Source: JAMCXS01 sp964459065
GTDB lineage: Bacteria; Acidobacteriota; Terriglobia; UBA7540
DNA: 14,424 bases
Reading direction: 5' to 3'
Assembly: GCA_964459065.1 (NCBI GenBank)
Contig: CAYWMN010000079.1
Span: forward strand, 1 to 14,424
A program made the translations under genes and the position numbers. Below, in pieces: positions 7,287 to 14,268 of the stretch; the first letter of the stretch is position 1; every line of letters begins with the position of its first letter. The notes under the pieces were generated by a model. It was not told where the DNA came from and did no database searches. It saw only the letters and a list, made by a program, of their open reading frames with translations.

Positions 7287-7761
7287 GAAACGTCCCTCGC
7301 CCGCTGTCTGGATCGCCACGGTTGCGGGCGCAGGTTACTTCCCCGTGGCGCCGGGGACTGTGGGCTCCGCGGTCGGCGTAGGCCTGGTTGCGGCGCTTGG
7401 CGCGATCCGGCTGGCGCCGGCGGCGAGGGTAGCCCTGGTCGCACTGGCGGCAGCCGTATTATTTGCCGTGGGAGTGTGGTCAGCCGGGCGGTGCGAAGAA
7501 TATTTCGGCCGGACTGATCCGGGCCATGTCGTCATCGACGAGGTGGTCGGACAGATGGTGACGTTACTGTTGGCCGCTCAGGCCTCCTGGCAGATGCTCC
7601 TTGCAGGCTTTGTGCTTTTTAGGATCTTTGATGTCGCCAAACCCTATCCCGTCTGCCGCGCGGAGCGCTTGCCGGCAGGATGGGGTATCATGGTAGATGA
7701 TGTGCTGGCTGGAGCCTATGCCTTAATGGCACTTGCTTTGATTGGCCACATGATTCGATGA
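7261..7761 (+). CDS. pgpA: Phosphatidylglycerophosphatase A
   Basis: PgpA is an inner-membrane, Mg-dependent enzyme that dephosphorylates phosphatidylglycerophosphate to phosphatidylglycerol. The 166-residue form has the family motifs: GYFPVAPGTVGS (25-36), DPGHVVIDEVVGQ (86-98) with the acidic DE pair, and FRIFDVAKPYP (120-130) followed by GWGIMVDDVLAG (140-151). Hydrophobic segments lie at about 37-72, 98-120 and 148-163. Several in-frame starts exist: ATG 7252, 7261 and 7270, plus a TTG far inside yacG. I chose 7261 because GAGG (7248-7251) lies 9 bases upstream and the length matches the family, but 7252 or 7270 remain possible. With 7261 the gene overlaps yacG by 26 bases. Confidence 0.92.
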   Translation: MAAMKTAAEKRPSPAVWIATVAGAGYFPVAPGTVGSAVGVGLVAALGAIRLAPAARVALVALAAAVLFAVGVWSAGRCEEYFGRTDPGHVVIDEVVGQMVTLLLAAQASWQMLLAGFVLFRIFDVAKPYPVCRAERLPAGWGIMVDDVLAGAYALMALALIGHMIR

Positions 7762-7797
7762 GAGGGTAAGAAACAAGAAAGCCCGACCAGCAAGCTT

Positions 7798-8832
7798 ATG
7801 GATAAGAAGATCTGGAATACTGAAAGTCCTCACATTGAAAAGATCTCTCCCCTCGCAGCGATTCCCGGCGGCGAGATTGCCGTTCGGGGCAGGAGCCTTG
7901 TCCGCAATGGAAGTTCTCACCCCACGGTGATGTTTGGCGGGCAGCCAGGAAGCGTCCTCCTCAGCTCCGCCAGCCGGCTGGTGGTTCGCGTGCCGGAAGC
8001 GGCCGTCAGCGGGAAGCTTCTGGTCGATACCGGCCGCGGAGCCACGGCCCCGGCGGAAATTGCCGTCGGAGTGCCCATCACCGACGCGCTGCATCCCGTC
8101 GCCAACCCCGCTGTCGATGCGGAGGGAAACGTCTTTACCACTTTCAGCGGCAGCCGCGGTCAAAAGGTTCCGGTTTCCGTCTTCAAAATTGACGCCCAGC
8201 ACGTCATGCAGCCGTTCCTCCGCGACCTGGTCAATCCCACCGGGCTCGCCTTCGATCGCGAGGGAAGGCTCTATATTTCCAGCCGCATGGATGGAACGGT
8301 TTTTCGCGTGACGCCGGACGCGCAGCGCTCGGTCTACGCCGAAGGTATGGGAACCGCGACGGGGCTGGCCTTCGATAAGGCCGGCAACCTTTATGTGGGC
8401 GACCGAACGGGCACCATTTTCAAGATCAGCCCGGAGCAGCAAATCTTTGTTTTCGCCACCATGGAACCCAGTGTTTCCGCCTATCACCTGGCGTTCGGCC
8501 CCGATGAGCATCTGTACGTGAGCGGCCCCACCACCTCAAGCTATGACCAGGTCTATCGAGTGTCCCCCGACGGAAAGGTGAGCACATTTTATCGCGGATT
8601 GGGGCGGCCGCAGGGTTTGGCGTTTGACAAGGCCGGGAACCTTTACGTGGCGGCATCGCTCGAAGGCCGGCGCGGCATCGTGCGGTTGGAAGGCTCCAGC
8701 CAGGCTGAACTGGTCGTTGCCGGAAACAATATCGTCGGCATGGCTTTTACTCCGCGGCGCTCGATGATGGTGGCAACCAACAACTCCTTGATTGAACTGT
8801 TCCTGGGAATTGAAGGCCAACCGCTGATCTAG
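7798..8832 (+). CDS. TIG/IPT-domain plus NHL/SMP-30-like beta-propeller protein, function unknown
   Basis: This 344-residue protein is not matched to a named gene. Residues about 11-92 look like an Ig-like TIG/IPT domain (IEKISPLAAIPGGEIAVRGR, then VMFGG and VVRVPE). Residues about 100-335 form a propeller of repeated blades of the NHL or SMP-30/gluconolactonase type, with GLAFDREGRLYISS (149-162), GLAFDKAGNLYVGD (189-202), LAFGPDEHLYVSG (231-243) and GLAFDKAGNLYVAA (273-286). No signal peptide or membrane segment is visible, so it appears cytoplasmic unless the true start is elsewhere. The ATG at 7798 has no Shine-Dalgarno site and follows pgpA by 36 bases. Related propellers bind ligands or hydrolyse lactones. 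I see no clear evidence of catalytic metal ligands, so a binding role is equally likely. Confidence 0.75.
   Translation: MDKKIWNTESPHIEKISPLAAIPGGEIAVRGRSLVRNGSSHPTVMFGGQPGSVLLSSASRLVVRVPEAAVSGKLLVDTGRGATAPAEIAVGVPITDALHPVANPAVDAEGNVFTTFSGSRGQKVPVSVFKIDAQHVMQPFLRDLVNPTGLAFDREGRLYISSRMDGTVFRVTPDAQRSVYAEGMGTATGLAFDKAGNLYVGDRTGTIFKISPEQQIFVFATMEPSVSAYHLAFGPDEHLYVSGPTTSSYDQVYRVSPDGKVSTFYRGLGRPQGLAFDKAGNLYVAASLEGRRGIVRLEGSSQAELVVAGNNIVGMAFTPRRSMMVATNNSLIELFLGIEGQPLI
8362..8649 (+). repeat. Two identical propeller-blade cores in the TIG/NHL protein
   Basis: Bases 8362-8397 and 8614-8649 both encode GLAFDKAGNLYV (residues 189-200 and 273-284). A diverged blade core at 8242 (GLAFDREGRLYI, residues 149-160) lies one shorter repeat upstream. 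At DNA level the copies differ at many third positions, so these are old blade duplications under protein-level selection, not a recent DNA repeat. Confidence 0.7.
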
Positions 8833-8835
8833 CGG
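8821..8835 (+). terminator. Small hairpin around the TIG/NHL gene stop codon
   Basis: CCGCT (8821-8825) and AGCGG (8831-8835) form a perfect 5-bp stem with a 5-base loop, and the TAG stop (8830-8832) spans the loop and stem junction. There is no T tract after it. Alone it is weak evidence; its interest is the same placement at other gene ends in the window. Confidence 0.25.
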
Positions 8836-8917
8836 CTCGGGGAACTTGAAACCGTTCCGAAGGGCGCTCGGCAGATCTACTTTGCACCCTCGGCCAACCG
8901 CCTCTCGCAAAGTCTGC

Positions 8918-10153
8918 ATGAATGCTGAAATCATTGCTGTCGGCTCCGAACTTCTCACCCCGCACCGGCTGGATACCAACTCCCTCTACCTGACCGAAAA
9001 GCTCAATTCGATCGGGATTGAAGTCCGCTTCAAAACCGTCGTCGGCGATGTTCCCGAGCATCTCACCGCCGCTTTCAACTCAGCACTGGGCCGCAGCGAT
9101 TTGATTATCGCAATCGGAGGCCTGGGACCCACTGAAGACGATATCAACCGCCAGGTGGTGTCGGAAGTTCTGGGCCGGCCCCTGTGCGAGGTTCCTGAGG
9201 TCACGGAGCGCATCGCCGCCCGCTACGCCCGGACGGGCCGCCAGATGCCCCACAACAACGTGCGCCAAGCCCTCATCCCGGAAGGCGCCGAGTGGCTTGA
9301 AAACAAAAACGGCACCGCGCCGGGAATCTGGATTGAGCACGAGCAGAAAATCATCGTCATGCTTCCCGGGCCGCCCCGCGAACTTGAAGCTCTGTTTAAT
9401 GCCCAATGTTTGCCGCGCCTGAAGAAGCGGGTTCCCGGTGAGCAGATCGAAACCCGGGTTTTGAAAGTGATGGGATTGCCGGAATCCGAAGTCGATGAGC
9501 GGATTGCCCCGCTCTACAAAACCTACCGGAATCCGGTGACCACCATCCTGTCGAGTGCCGGCGCCATTGAGGTTCATCTTCGCGCCCACGCCCCCAGCAA
9601 AAAGGAAGCTGAGAACCGGGTTGCCGAGCTCAGCGAAAAGATTGAATTGGCCCTGGGCGACCATGTTTTTTCCACTCAGGGAGAAACCCTCGAAGAAGTG
9701 GTTGGCATGTACCTGGTGATGAAACAGAAAACCCTGGCCACAGCGGAAAGCTGCACGGGAGGGATGCTGAGCGAGCGCCTGACTCGAGTGCCGGGCAGCT
9801 CCGACTTTTTCCTGGGCGGCGCGGTCTGCTACAGCAACCCGCTGAAGACTCAATTGGCAGGCGTGCCCTCCGCCCTGATCCAGGATCACGGCGCCGTCAG
9901 CCGGCCGGTGGCGCAAGCGCTGGCGGAAGGAATCCGGCTGCGCACCAAGGCCTCGGTCGGCGTCGGCATCACGGGAATTGCCGGGCCTGGAGGCGGCACG
10001 CCTGAAAAGCCCGTGGGATTGGTCTTTATCGGCGTTGCCGACAAACGCGGCACCGAAGTGCGCGAGTTCCGCTTCCCCGGCGACCGCGAGCGCGTTCGCC
10101 TGCTTTCCACCCAGTTCGCCCTCGAGATGCTTCGGCGCCGGCTGCGCCACTAG
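8918..10153 (+). CDS. cinA: CinA: competence/damage-inducible family protein with NMN deamidase domain
   Basis: This 411-residue protein has the full two-domain form. Residues 1 to about 170 are the molybdopterin-binding-like (MoCF/COG1058) domain, with EIIAVGSELL (4-13), GGLGPTEDDINR (67-78) and MLPGPPRE (148-155). In characterised CinA proteins this part hydrolyses ADP-ribose. Residues about 255-411 are the PncC domain, with ATAESCTGG (274-282) and GITGIAGPGGG (350-360). It deamidates nicotinamide mononucleotide in the NAD salvage cycle. The ATG at 8918 fits the family N-terminus (MNAEIIAVGSELL). An upstream in-frame extension to 8846 has no family match. No ribosome site precedes the ATG. 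The pairing with thpR, 13 bases downstream, is seen in many bacteria, often next to recA, but recA is absent here. Confidence 0.95.
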   Translation: MNAEIIAVGSELLTPHRLDTNSLYLTEKLNSIGIEVRFKTVVGDVPEHLTAAFNSALGRSDLIIAIGGLGPTEDDINRQVVSEVLGRPLCEVPEVTERIAARYARTGRQMPHNNVRQALIPEGAEWLENKNGTAPGIWIEHEQKIIVMLPGPPRELEALFNAQCLPRLKKRVPGEQIETRVLKVMGLPESEVDERIAPLYKTYRNPVTTILSSAGAIEVHLRAHAPSKKEAENRVAELSEKIELALGDHVFSTQGETLEEVVGMYLVMKQKTLATAESCTGGMLSERLTRVPGSSDFFLGGAVCYSNPLKTQLAGVPSALIQDHGAVSRPVAQALAEGIRLRTKASVGVGITGIAGPGGGTPEKPVGLVFIGVADKRGTEVREFRFPGDRERVRLLSTQFALEMLRRRLRH

Positions 10154-10166
10154 GAATCCTGACTTC

Positions 10167-10733
10167 ATGCGAGCATTCGTCGCCATCGAATTGCCGGAAG
10201 AAATCCGCCTCGCGCTTCGACAGGAGCAATCGCGGTTTCGCCTGGCCGCCCCCGAGGCGCGCTGGACGCGCCCGGAGGGAATCCATCTGACCTTAAAGTT
10301 TCTGGGTGAAATCTCAGACGGCCAGATTGCCGGCGTAACGGAGGCGCTGCAACAGATCGAGTCCATTGAGCCGTTCCGCGTGGCCGCCAAAGGGTTTGGC
10401 TTTTTCCCGGACGGCCGGCGGCCGAGGGTCTTCTGGGCCGGGCTGGAGGCTCCTGCCGAGTTGGCCCAGCTTGCGGCCGGCGTTGAACGCGCTCTGGAGC
10501 CCTTGGGGTTTCCACGCGAGAAGCGGGCCTTCAGCCCGCACCTGACGCTGGCGCGCTTCAAAGTTCCCCGCCCGCAGCCAGCACTCGAACAACTGCTGGG
10601 CGAGCGGGGCGAAGCCCTCCTGGGCGAATTCAAAGTTTCGGAATTCTTCCTGTGGGAAAGCAGGCTTTCACCCCAGGGCGCCCAATACCGAAAGGTCGCA
10701 CGCTTCCCATCGCCCCGGAAAACCAATCCATAA
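10167..10733 (+). CDS. thpR: RNA 2',3'-cyclic phosphodiesterase (LigT/ThpR, 2H family)
   Basis: This 188-residue protein carries the two HxTx motifs that define the 2H phosphoesterases: HLTL at 40-43 and HLTL at 125-128 (FSPHLTLARF). The family opens 2',3'-cyclic phosphates at RNA ends to 2'-phosphates. Members can also ligate tRNA halves through a 2'-5' bond in vitro. The start ATG 10167 gives the typical MRAFVAIELPEEI opening; an open frame continues upstream inside cinA but is only its shadow. It lies 13 bases after cinA and is probably co-transcribed with it. Both catalytic motifs are intact. Confidence 0.94.
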   Translation: MRAFVAIELPEEIRLALRQEQSRFRLAAPEARWTRPEGIHLTLKFLGEISDGQIAGVTEALQQIESIEPFRVAAKGFGFFPDGRRPRVFWAGLEAPAELAQLAAGVERALEPLGFPREKRAFSPHLTLARFKVPRPQPALEQLLGERGEALLGEFKVSEFFLWESRLSPQGAQYRKVARFPSPRKTNP

Positions 10734-10772
10734 ATCGGTGTCGTGAGCCAATCCTCCCGGCCCGCAGCGATT

Positions 10773-10792
10773 CCGGCTGGCCCCTCAGCCGG
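10773..10792. terminator. GC-rich hairpin between convergent thpR and the bacilliredoxin gene
   Basis: CCGGCTG (10773-10779) and CAGCCGG (10786-10792) form a perfect 7-bp stem with a 6-base loop. The hairpin sits between two convergent genes and encloses the bacilliredoxin stop codon (10785-10787 on the - strand). No T tract follows on either strand, so any bidirectional termination would be of a non-classical kind. Confidence 0.4.
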
Positions 10793-11234
10793 CGACTTTG
10801 GAATCGGTGGCGGAGCAGAACTGGTCAAAGGCGGCCGTCAGGTGTTTGGAGATTTCCTCCGGCATGCGGCCTTCAATCTGATGGCGTTCCAGCATAAAGA
10901 CGGCCTTGCCGTCCTGCAGCAACGCAACGGAAGGAGAAGATGGCGGGTATTCAGAAAAATAGCCGCGGGCGCGCTCGGTGGCTTCAATATCCTGGCCCGC
11001 AAACACCGTCGTAAGCGATTGCGGGCGGACCGGGTGCTGGAGAGCAAGCGCCACCCCGGGGCGGGCCTTGCCGGCCGCGCAGCCGCAAATGGAATTGACA
11101 ACAACCAGGGTAGTTCCCTGCGCCTTGCCCAGCACGGAATCCACCTCTTCCGGCGTCCGCATTTCCTTGAATCCCATCCGCGTAAGCTCCTCGCGCATCG
11201 GCTGAACCATCTCTTCAGGGTACATTCCCATCAT
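10785..11234 (-). CDS. BrxA/BrxB family bacilliredoxin (UPF0403/DUF1094)
   Basis: This 149-residue thioredoxin-fold protein is close to the usual family length. It shows VVNSICGCAAGKARPG (45-60) with the CGC active site Cys50-Gly-Cys52, the N-terminal VQPMREELTRMGF (10-22), and PPSSPSVALLQDGKAVFML (97-115). Bacilliredoxins remove bacillithiol from protein cysteines after oxidative stress. The start is ATG at 11234, because GGAGG lies 8 bases upstream and the family N-terminus begins there; a TTG at 11276 would add 14 residues without match. It is the only - strand gene, convergent with thpR. Whether this organism makes bacillithiol cannot be seen here, so the protein may act on another thiol. 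A-versus-B assignment is not possible by eye. Confidence 0.9.
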   Translation of the reverse strand: MMGMYPEEMVQPMREELTRMGFKEMRTPEEVDSVLGKAQGTTLVVVNSICGCAAGKARPGVALALQHPVRPQSLTTVFAGQDIEATERARGYFSEYPPSSPSVALLQDGKAVFMLERHQIEGRMPEEISKHLTAAFDQFCSATDSKVAG

Positions 11235-11242
11235 GGCCGTTT

Positions 11243-11247
11243 CCTCC
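11243..11247 (-). promoter_or_regulatory. Shine-Dalgarno site deciding the bacilliredoxin start
   Basis: GGAGG on the - strand lies 8 bases before ATG 11234. It makes the ATG preferable to the TTG at 11276, whose own purine-rich GGGAG directly abuts the start codon and is too close to serve. Confidence 0.6.
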
Positions 11248-11464
11248 AGCAGTTTGTTTGAATTTGAAAGCCCCAACTCCCTTTAGTTTAACACGCCGGC
11301 GTCGTCCGCCCGGGGCCTGAAATCATTCGGCCTCCCCACCCAGGCTGTCGAATCCTCAAAACCCGGCCCAGCCGGCCGGAAAGACAGCACGGCCCGATCC
11401 GGGCCCGGCCAACCGCCGCTCTCAAGTTTCGGCCTGTTCAACCCGACGTTAAGTAGAGAAGTGC
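11248..11464. other. Divergent intergenic region between the bacilliredoxin and HD-GYP genes
   Basis: Promoters for both divergent genes should lie here. On the - strand TAAACT near 11287-11292 is a weak -10 candidate. On the + strand TTAAGT (11449-11454) is a weak candidate for the HD-GYP gene. Neither has a recognisable -35. The middle (11300-11440) is very GC-rich with several CCGG/GGCC runs but no clean long hairpin. No small gene is evident. Confidence 0.35.
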
Positions 11465-11477
11465 GGAGAAAAGCAGG

Positions 11478-13265
11478 ATGAGCCCAACCCGTCCCCGGCG
11501 GCTGAAAATCCAATATATTCTGCTGTTGATTCTGATGACCCTCAGCGTTCTGCCGCTCTGGTTTTTCGGCTCCCAGATGGTGGCGATGAACAAGCAGCGC
11601 CTGGAAACCCAGGAAAAGGTGCTGCAAACCACGCTGTCCAAGTCGCTGGCCCAGCAGGTCTCGCTCTACATGGAAAATGTCCGGCAGCAAGTCAAGGAGC
11701 TGTTTTACACTCTCACGCCGCTTGCCGTCAGCATCAAGAATTCCAACTATGAAAACAATCGCCGGCTGCAACAAGCGCTGGAAGACTACATCGCAGACCG
11801 CCCCGATGTGATTTACGTGACCGTTCTGAACCGGGAAGCGCGCGGCCGGGCGGCCCAGTCCAGCGCCACCATCGGATTGAACGTCGGCGGCGACGCCTTT
11901 GTCAGAAAGACGCTGGAAGCGGCCTTCGTAGCCGCACGCCAGAACCAGGAGTATGAAAGCAATCCGCTGACGATTGTGGGCTCCGGGGGCAAAAAGCTCA
12001 TCATGGTGATCGCCAAGCCCATCCAAGTCAAAAACCAATTCCTGGGCATGGAAGCGGCCGCTGTCTCGCTGGCTCCGCTGACCCAGGAGTTGGTTGACCC
12101 GGGACGGTTGGGACTGGAAGCCTACATCGTGGATAATTCCGGCCGTGTCGTCGCCTCCAACAATCCCGACAAGAACATCGCCGGCATCGACATGTCGAAG
12201 GAACCGATCGTGCAGAAGCTCCTGGCGTGGCGCGGGCGCGCACACCTGACGGAAACCTCCGAGTTCGACCTGGTTCGGGATGGCAAGCCCGTCCCCATGC
12301 TGGGAACCTACTCGCCCACGTTGAACGGCCTCTGGGGGGTGATCCTTCAGAAGAAGAAAAGCGACGCCTTTATGACCGTGATTGAAATGCGGGACGCCAC
12401 CCTCCGCCTGGGACTGCTGGTGATTTTGATCAGCCTGGTTGTGGCGGTCTTTGCCGCCAAGTCCATTACGCGCCCCATCGATTCCCTCGCCCGCACCGCC
12501 CGCGCCATCGCCGGCAAAGACTTCAGCGTGCGCGCCGACGTGCGCAGCCGGACGGAAATCGGCGAACTGGCCGAAGGCTTCAACCACATGGCCGCAGACA
12601 TCCAGCAGTACATCAGCGACCTGAAGGCGGCTTCGGAACAAAACCGGCAACTGTTTATCGACTCGATCGAGATGATCGCCGCAGCCGTGGACGCCAAAGA
12701 CCCGTATACGAAAGGCCATTCCAGCCGCGTCTCGCAGTACTCGGTCATCCTGGCCAGGGAGATCGGACTTGATGACCAGGAAGTGGAGCGGCTGCGCGTC
12801 TCCGCCATCCTGCACGACGTGGGCAAGATCGGCGTCGATGACCGCGTCTTGAAGAAGCCCGGCCGCCTGACGGCCGAAGAGTTCGACCTGATGAAGCGGC
12901 ACACCATCATGGGGTTTGAAATCGTGCGCCAGGTGGCCCAGCTTGCCGATACGCTGCCCGGCATCCGCTGGCATCACGAATCGCTCGACGGCACGGGCTA
13001 CCCCGACGGCATCAAAGGAGACGAACTGCCTTTGCTGGTCAGAATCATTACCGTCTCCGACACTTTTGACGCCACCACCACCGACCGTCCCTACCAGGCG
13101 GGCCGCGACTTTCCCTCCGCCCTGGACATCCTCAAACGTTACGCGGGCACCCGCTACGATCCCCTGGTGGTGGACGCCATAGGCAGAGCGTATAGCAAAG
13201 GAAGTCTGAAAAAGTTTGAAAGCCGCCAGCATCATCTGGTTCCCGCCTCGCAGACCAACTCCTGA
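11478..13265 (+). CDS. Membrane sensor with Cache-like domain, HAMP and HD-GYP cyclic-di-GMP phosphodiesterase
   Basis: This 595-residue inner-membrane protein has a first membrane segment at about 12-30 and a periplasmic sensor (31-308) that resembles a double Cache domain (VTVLNREARG, AYIVDNSGRVVASN). A second membrane segment lies at about 311-328, a HAMP domain at about 329-382 (SITRPIDSLARTARAIA), then HD-GYP at about 390-580. The HD-GYP signatures are complete: GHSSRV (413-418), HDVGKIGV (446-453), KRHTIMG (473-479), HHESLDGTGYPDG (499-511) with the GYP triplet at 507-509, and SDTFDATTTDRPYQ (527-540). Such domains hydrolyse cyclic di-GMP (some act on related dinucleotides). The ATG has GGAGAA 7 bases upstream. 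It precedes ftsY by 31 bases. The periplasmic ligand is unknown, and no response regulator partner is needed since sensor and output are in one chain. Confidence 0.92.
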   Translation: MSPTRPRRLKIQYILLLILMTLSVLPLWFFGSQMVAMNKQRLETQEKVLQTTLSKSLAQQVSLYMENVRQQVKELFYTLTPLAVSIKNSNYENNRRLQQALEDYIADRPDVIYVTVLNREARGRAAQSSATIGLNVGGDAFVRKTLEAAFVAARQNQEYESNPLTIVGSGGKKLIMVIAKPIQVKNQFLGMEAAAVSLAPLTQELVDPGRLGLEAYIVDNSGRVVASNNPDKNIAGIDMSKEPIVQKLLAWRGRAHLTETSEFDLVRDGKPVPMLGTYSPTLNGLWGVILQKKKSDAFMTVIEMRDATLRLGLLVILISLVVAVFAAKSITRPIDSLARTARAIAGKDFSVRADVRSRTEIGELAEGFNHMAADIQQYISDLKAASEQNRQLFIDSIEMIAAAVDAKDPYTKGHSSRVSQYSVILAREIGLDDQEVERLRVSAILHDVGKIGVDDRVLKKPGRLTAEEFDLMKRHTIMGFEIVRQVAQLADTLPGIRWHHESLDGTGYPDGIKGDELPLLVRIITVSDTFDATTTDRPYQAGRDFPSALDILKRYAGTRYDPLVVDAIGRAYSKGSLKKFESRQHHLVPASQTNS

Positions 13266-13282
13266 CCCCCGCCCGAATGGGT

Positions 13283-13288
13283 TACAAT
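13283..13288 (+). promoter_or_regulatory. Candidate -10 box immediately upstream of ftsY
   Basis: TACAAT (five of six consensus bases) ends only 8 bases before the ftsY ATG at 13297. A transcript starting 6-8 bases after the box would begin at or next to the A of the start codon, so ftsY may be translated from a leaderless mRNA; the gap has no Shine-Dalgarno site. The sequence TGACC at 13263-13267 could be a poor -35 at short spacing. Confidence 0.45.
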
Positions 13289-13296
13289 AAAAACTT

Positions 13297-14268
13297 ATGG
13301 TTCAAACACTCTTTGGGCCGCAGAAAGAGAAGACGGGACTCTTTAAGCGGCTGAAAAAGGCTGTCGCCTCCACCAAATCGCAGTTTGTCGACCGTCTCGA
13401 CGAAATCACGGAAAACAAGCAGAGCATTGATCCCGCTCTGCTCGACGACCTTGAAGCCACGCTGATCATGGCCGACCTGGGCGTGAAGACTTCGACCGAA
13501 ATCCTTTCCGGCCTGCGCGACCAGTCGAGCCGAGGCAACCTGCAGGACCCCCGCGAGATTCGCGGCGCGGTGGAACAGCAGATCCGGAAGATTCTTGAGG
13601 GTCTGCAGGCGGGGGCCGCAAACCATCCGACGCCCACCCAGCCGCCCGCCGGCCAGCCGGAAGTGATCTTTGTGGTGGGAGTGAACGGCGTGGGCAAAAC
13701 CACCAGCATCGCCAAGCTGGCGCGGTATTATCTGGACCAGGGCCGCCGTCCCATGCTGGCGGCCGCCGATACCTTCCGGGCCGCCGCCATCGACCAGCTC
13801 GACGTCTGGGCGGGGCGGCTGGAGATTGAAGCCATCAAGCAGAAGCCCGGCGCCGATCCTTCGGCCGTGGTGTTTGACGCGCTGCGCGCCGCCAAGTCTC
13901 GTCCCTCCGACCCGGTGATTGTGGACACCGCGGGAAGGCTTCATACCAAGAACAACCTGATGGCGGAGCTCAGCAAGATGTGCCGCATCGCCTCGCGCGA
14001 AGTCGAGCGCGCGCCGCACCAGGTGCTGCTGGTGATCGATGCCACGACCGGCCAGAACGGCCTGGCGCAGGCCCGGCAGTTTATCGAGCACTCCGGGGCC
14101 ACCGGCATCATCCTCACCAAGCTGGACGGCACGGCCAAGGGCGGCGTGGTGGTGGCCATCGCGCGCGAACTGGGGCTGCCCATCCAGTTTGTGGGCATCG
14201 GTGAAAAAATCGAGGATCTGATTCCCTTCAGTCCGCAGGATTTTGTGACCTCGCTTTTTGAGAAGTAA
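13297..14268 (+). CDS. ftsY: Signal recognition particle receptor FtsY
   Basis: FtsY is the SRP receptor GTPase that docks ribosome-SRP complexes to the inner membrane and SecYEG. The 323-residue protein has the helical N domain (about 10-105) and the G domain: P-loop GVNGVGKTT (128-136), DTFRAAAIDQL (158-168), DTAGR (210-214), TKLDGTAKGG (274-283) and the closing GIGEKIEDLIPF (300-311). It lacks the long acidic A domain of E. coli FtsY; its first 15 residues (MVQTLFGPQKEKTGL) form a short possibly amphipathic lead, the usual short form in many phyla. It is distinguished from Ffh by the absence of the Met-rich M domain. It lies 31 bases after the HD-GYP gene but has its own promoter candidate. 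Confidence 0.96.
   Translation: MVQTLFGPQKEKTGLFKRLKKAVASTKSQFVDRLDEITENKQSIDPALLDDLEATLIMADLGVKTSTEILSGLRDQSSRGNLQDPREIRGAVEQQIRKILEGLQAGAANHPTPTQPPAGQPEVIFVVGVNGVGKTTSIAKLARYYLDQGRRPMLAAADTFRAAAIDQLDVWAGRLEIEAIKQKPGADPSAVVFDALRAAKSRPSDPVIVDTAGRLHTKNNLMAELSKMCRIASREVERAPHQVLLVIDATTGQNGLAQARQFIEHSGATGIILTKLDGTAKGGVVVAIARELGLPIQFVGIGEKIEDLIPFSPQDFVTSLFEK

Noticed and set aside
8846..8917. Upstream start for cinA
   Set aside because: The extra 24 residues are Arg/Pro-rich and lie before the conserved MNAEIIAVGSELL opening.
9080..10828. A 582-codon open frame on the - strand opposite cinA and thpR
   Set aside because: It runs antisense through two conserved genes and shows no family motif. It is a composition artefact.
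11235..11276. TTG start at 11276 for the bacilliredoxin
   Set aside because: GGAGG sits 8 bases before ATG 11234, where the family N-terminus begins. The TTG has no properly spaced ribosome site.
11283..13235. A 650-codon open frame on the - strand opposite the HD-GYP gene
   Set aside because: It is exactly antisense to a clearly conserved gene, is rich in His, Gly, Gln and Asp without any domain, and has no ribosome site. GC-rich third positions of the real gene keep the opposite frame open.
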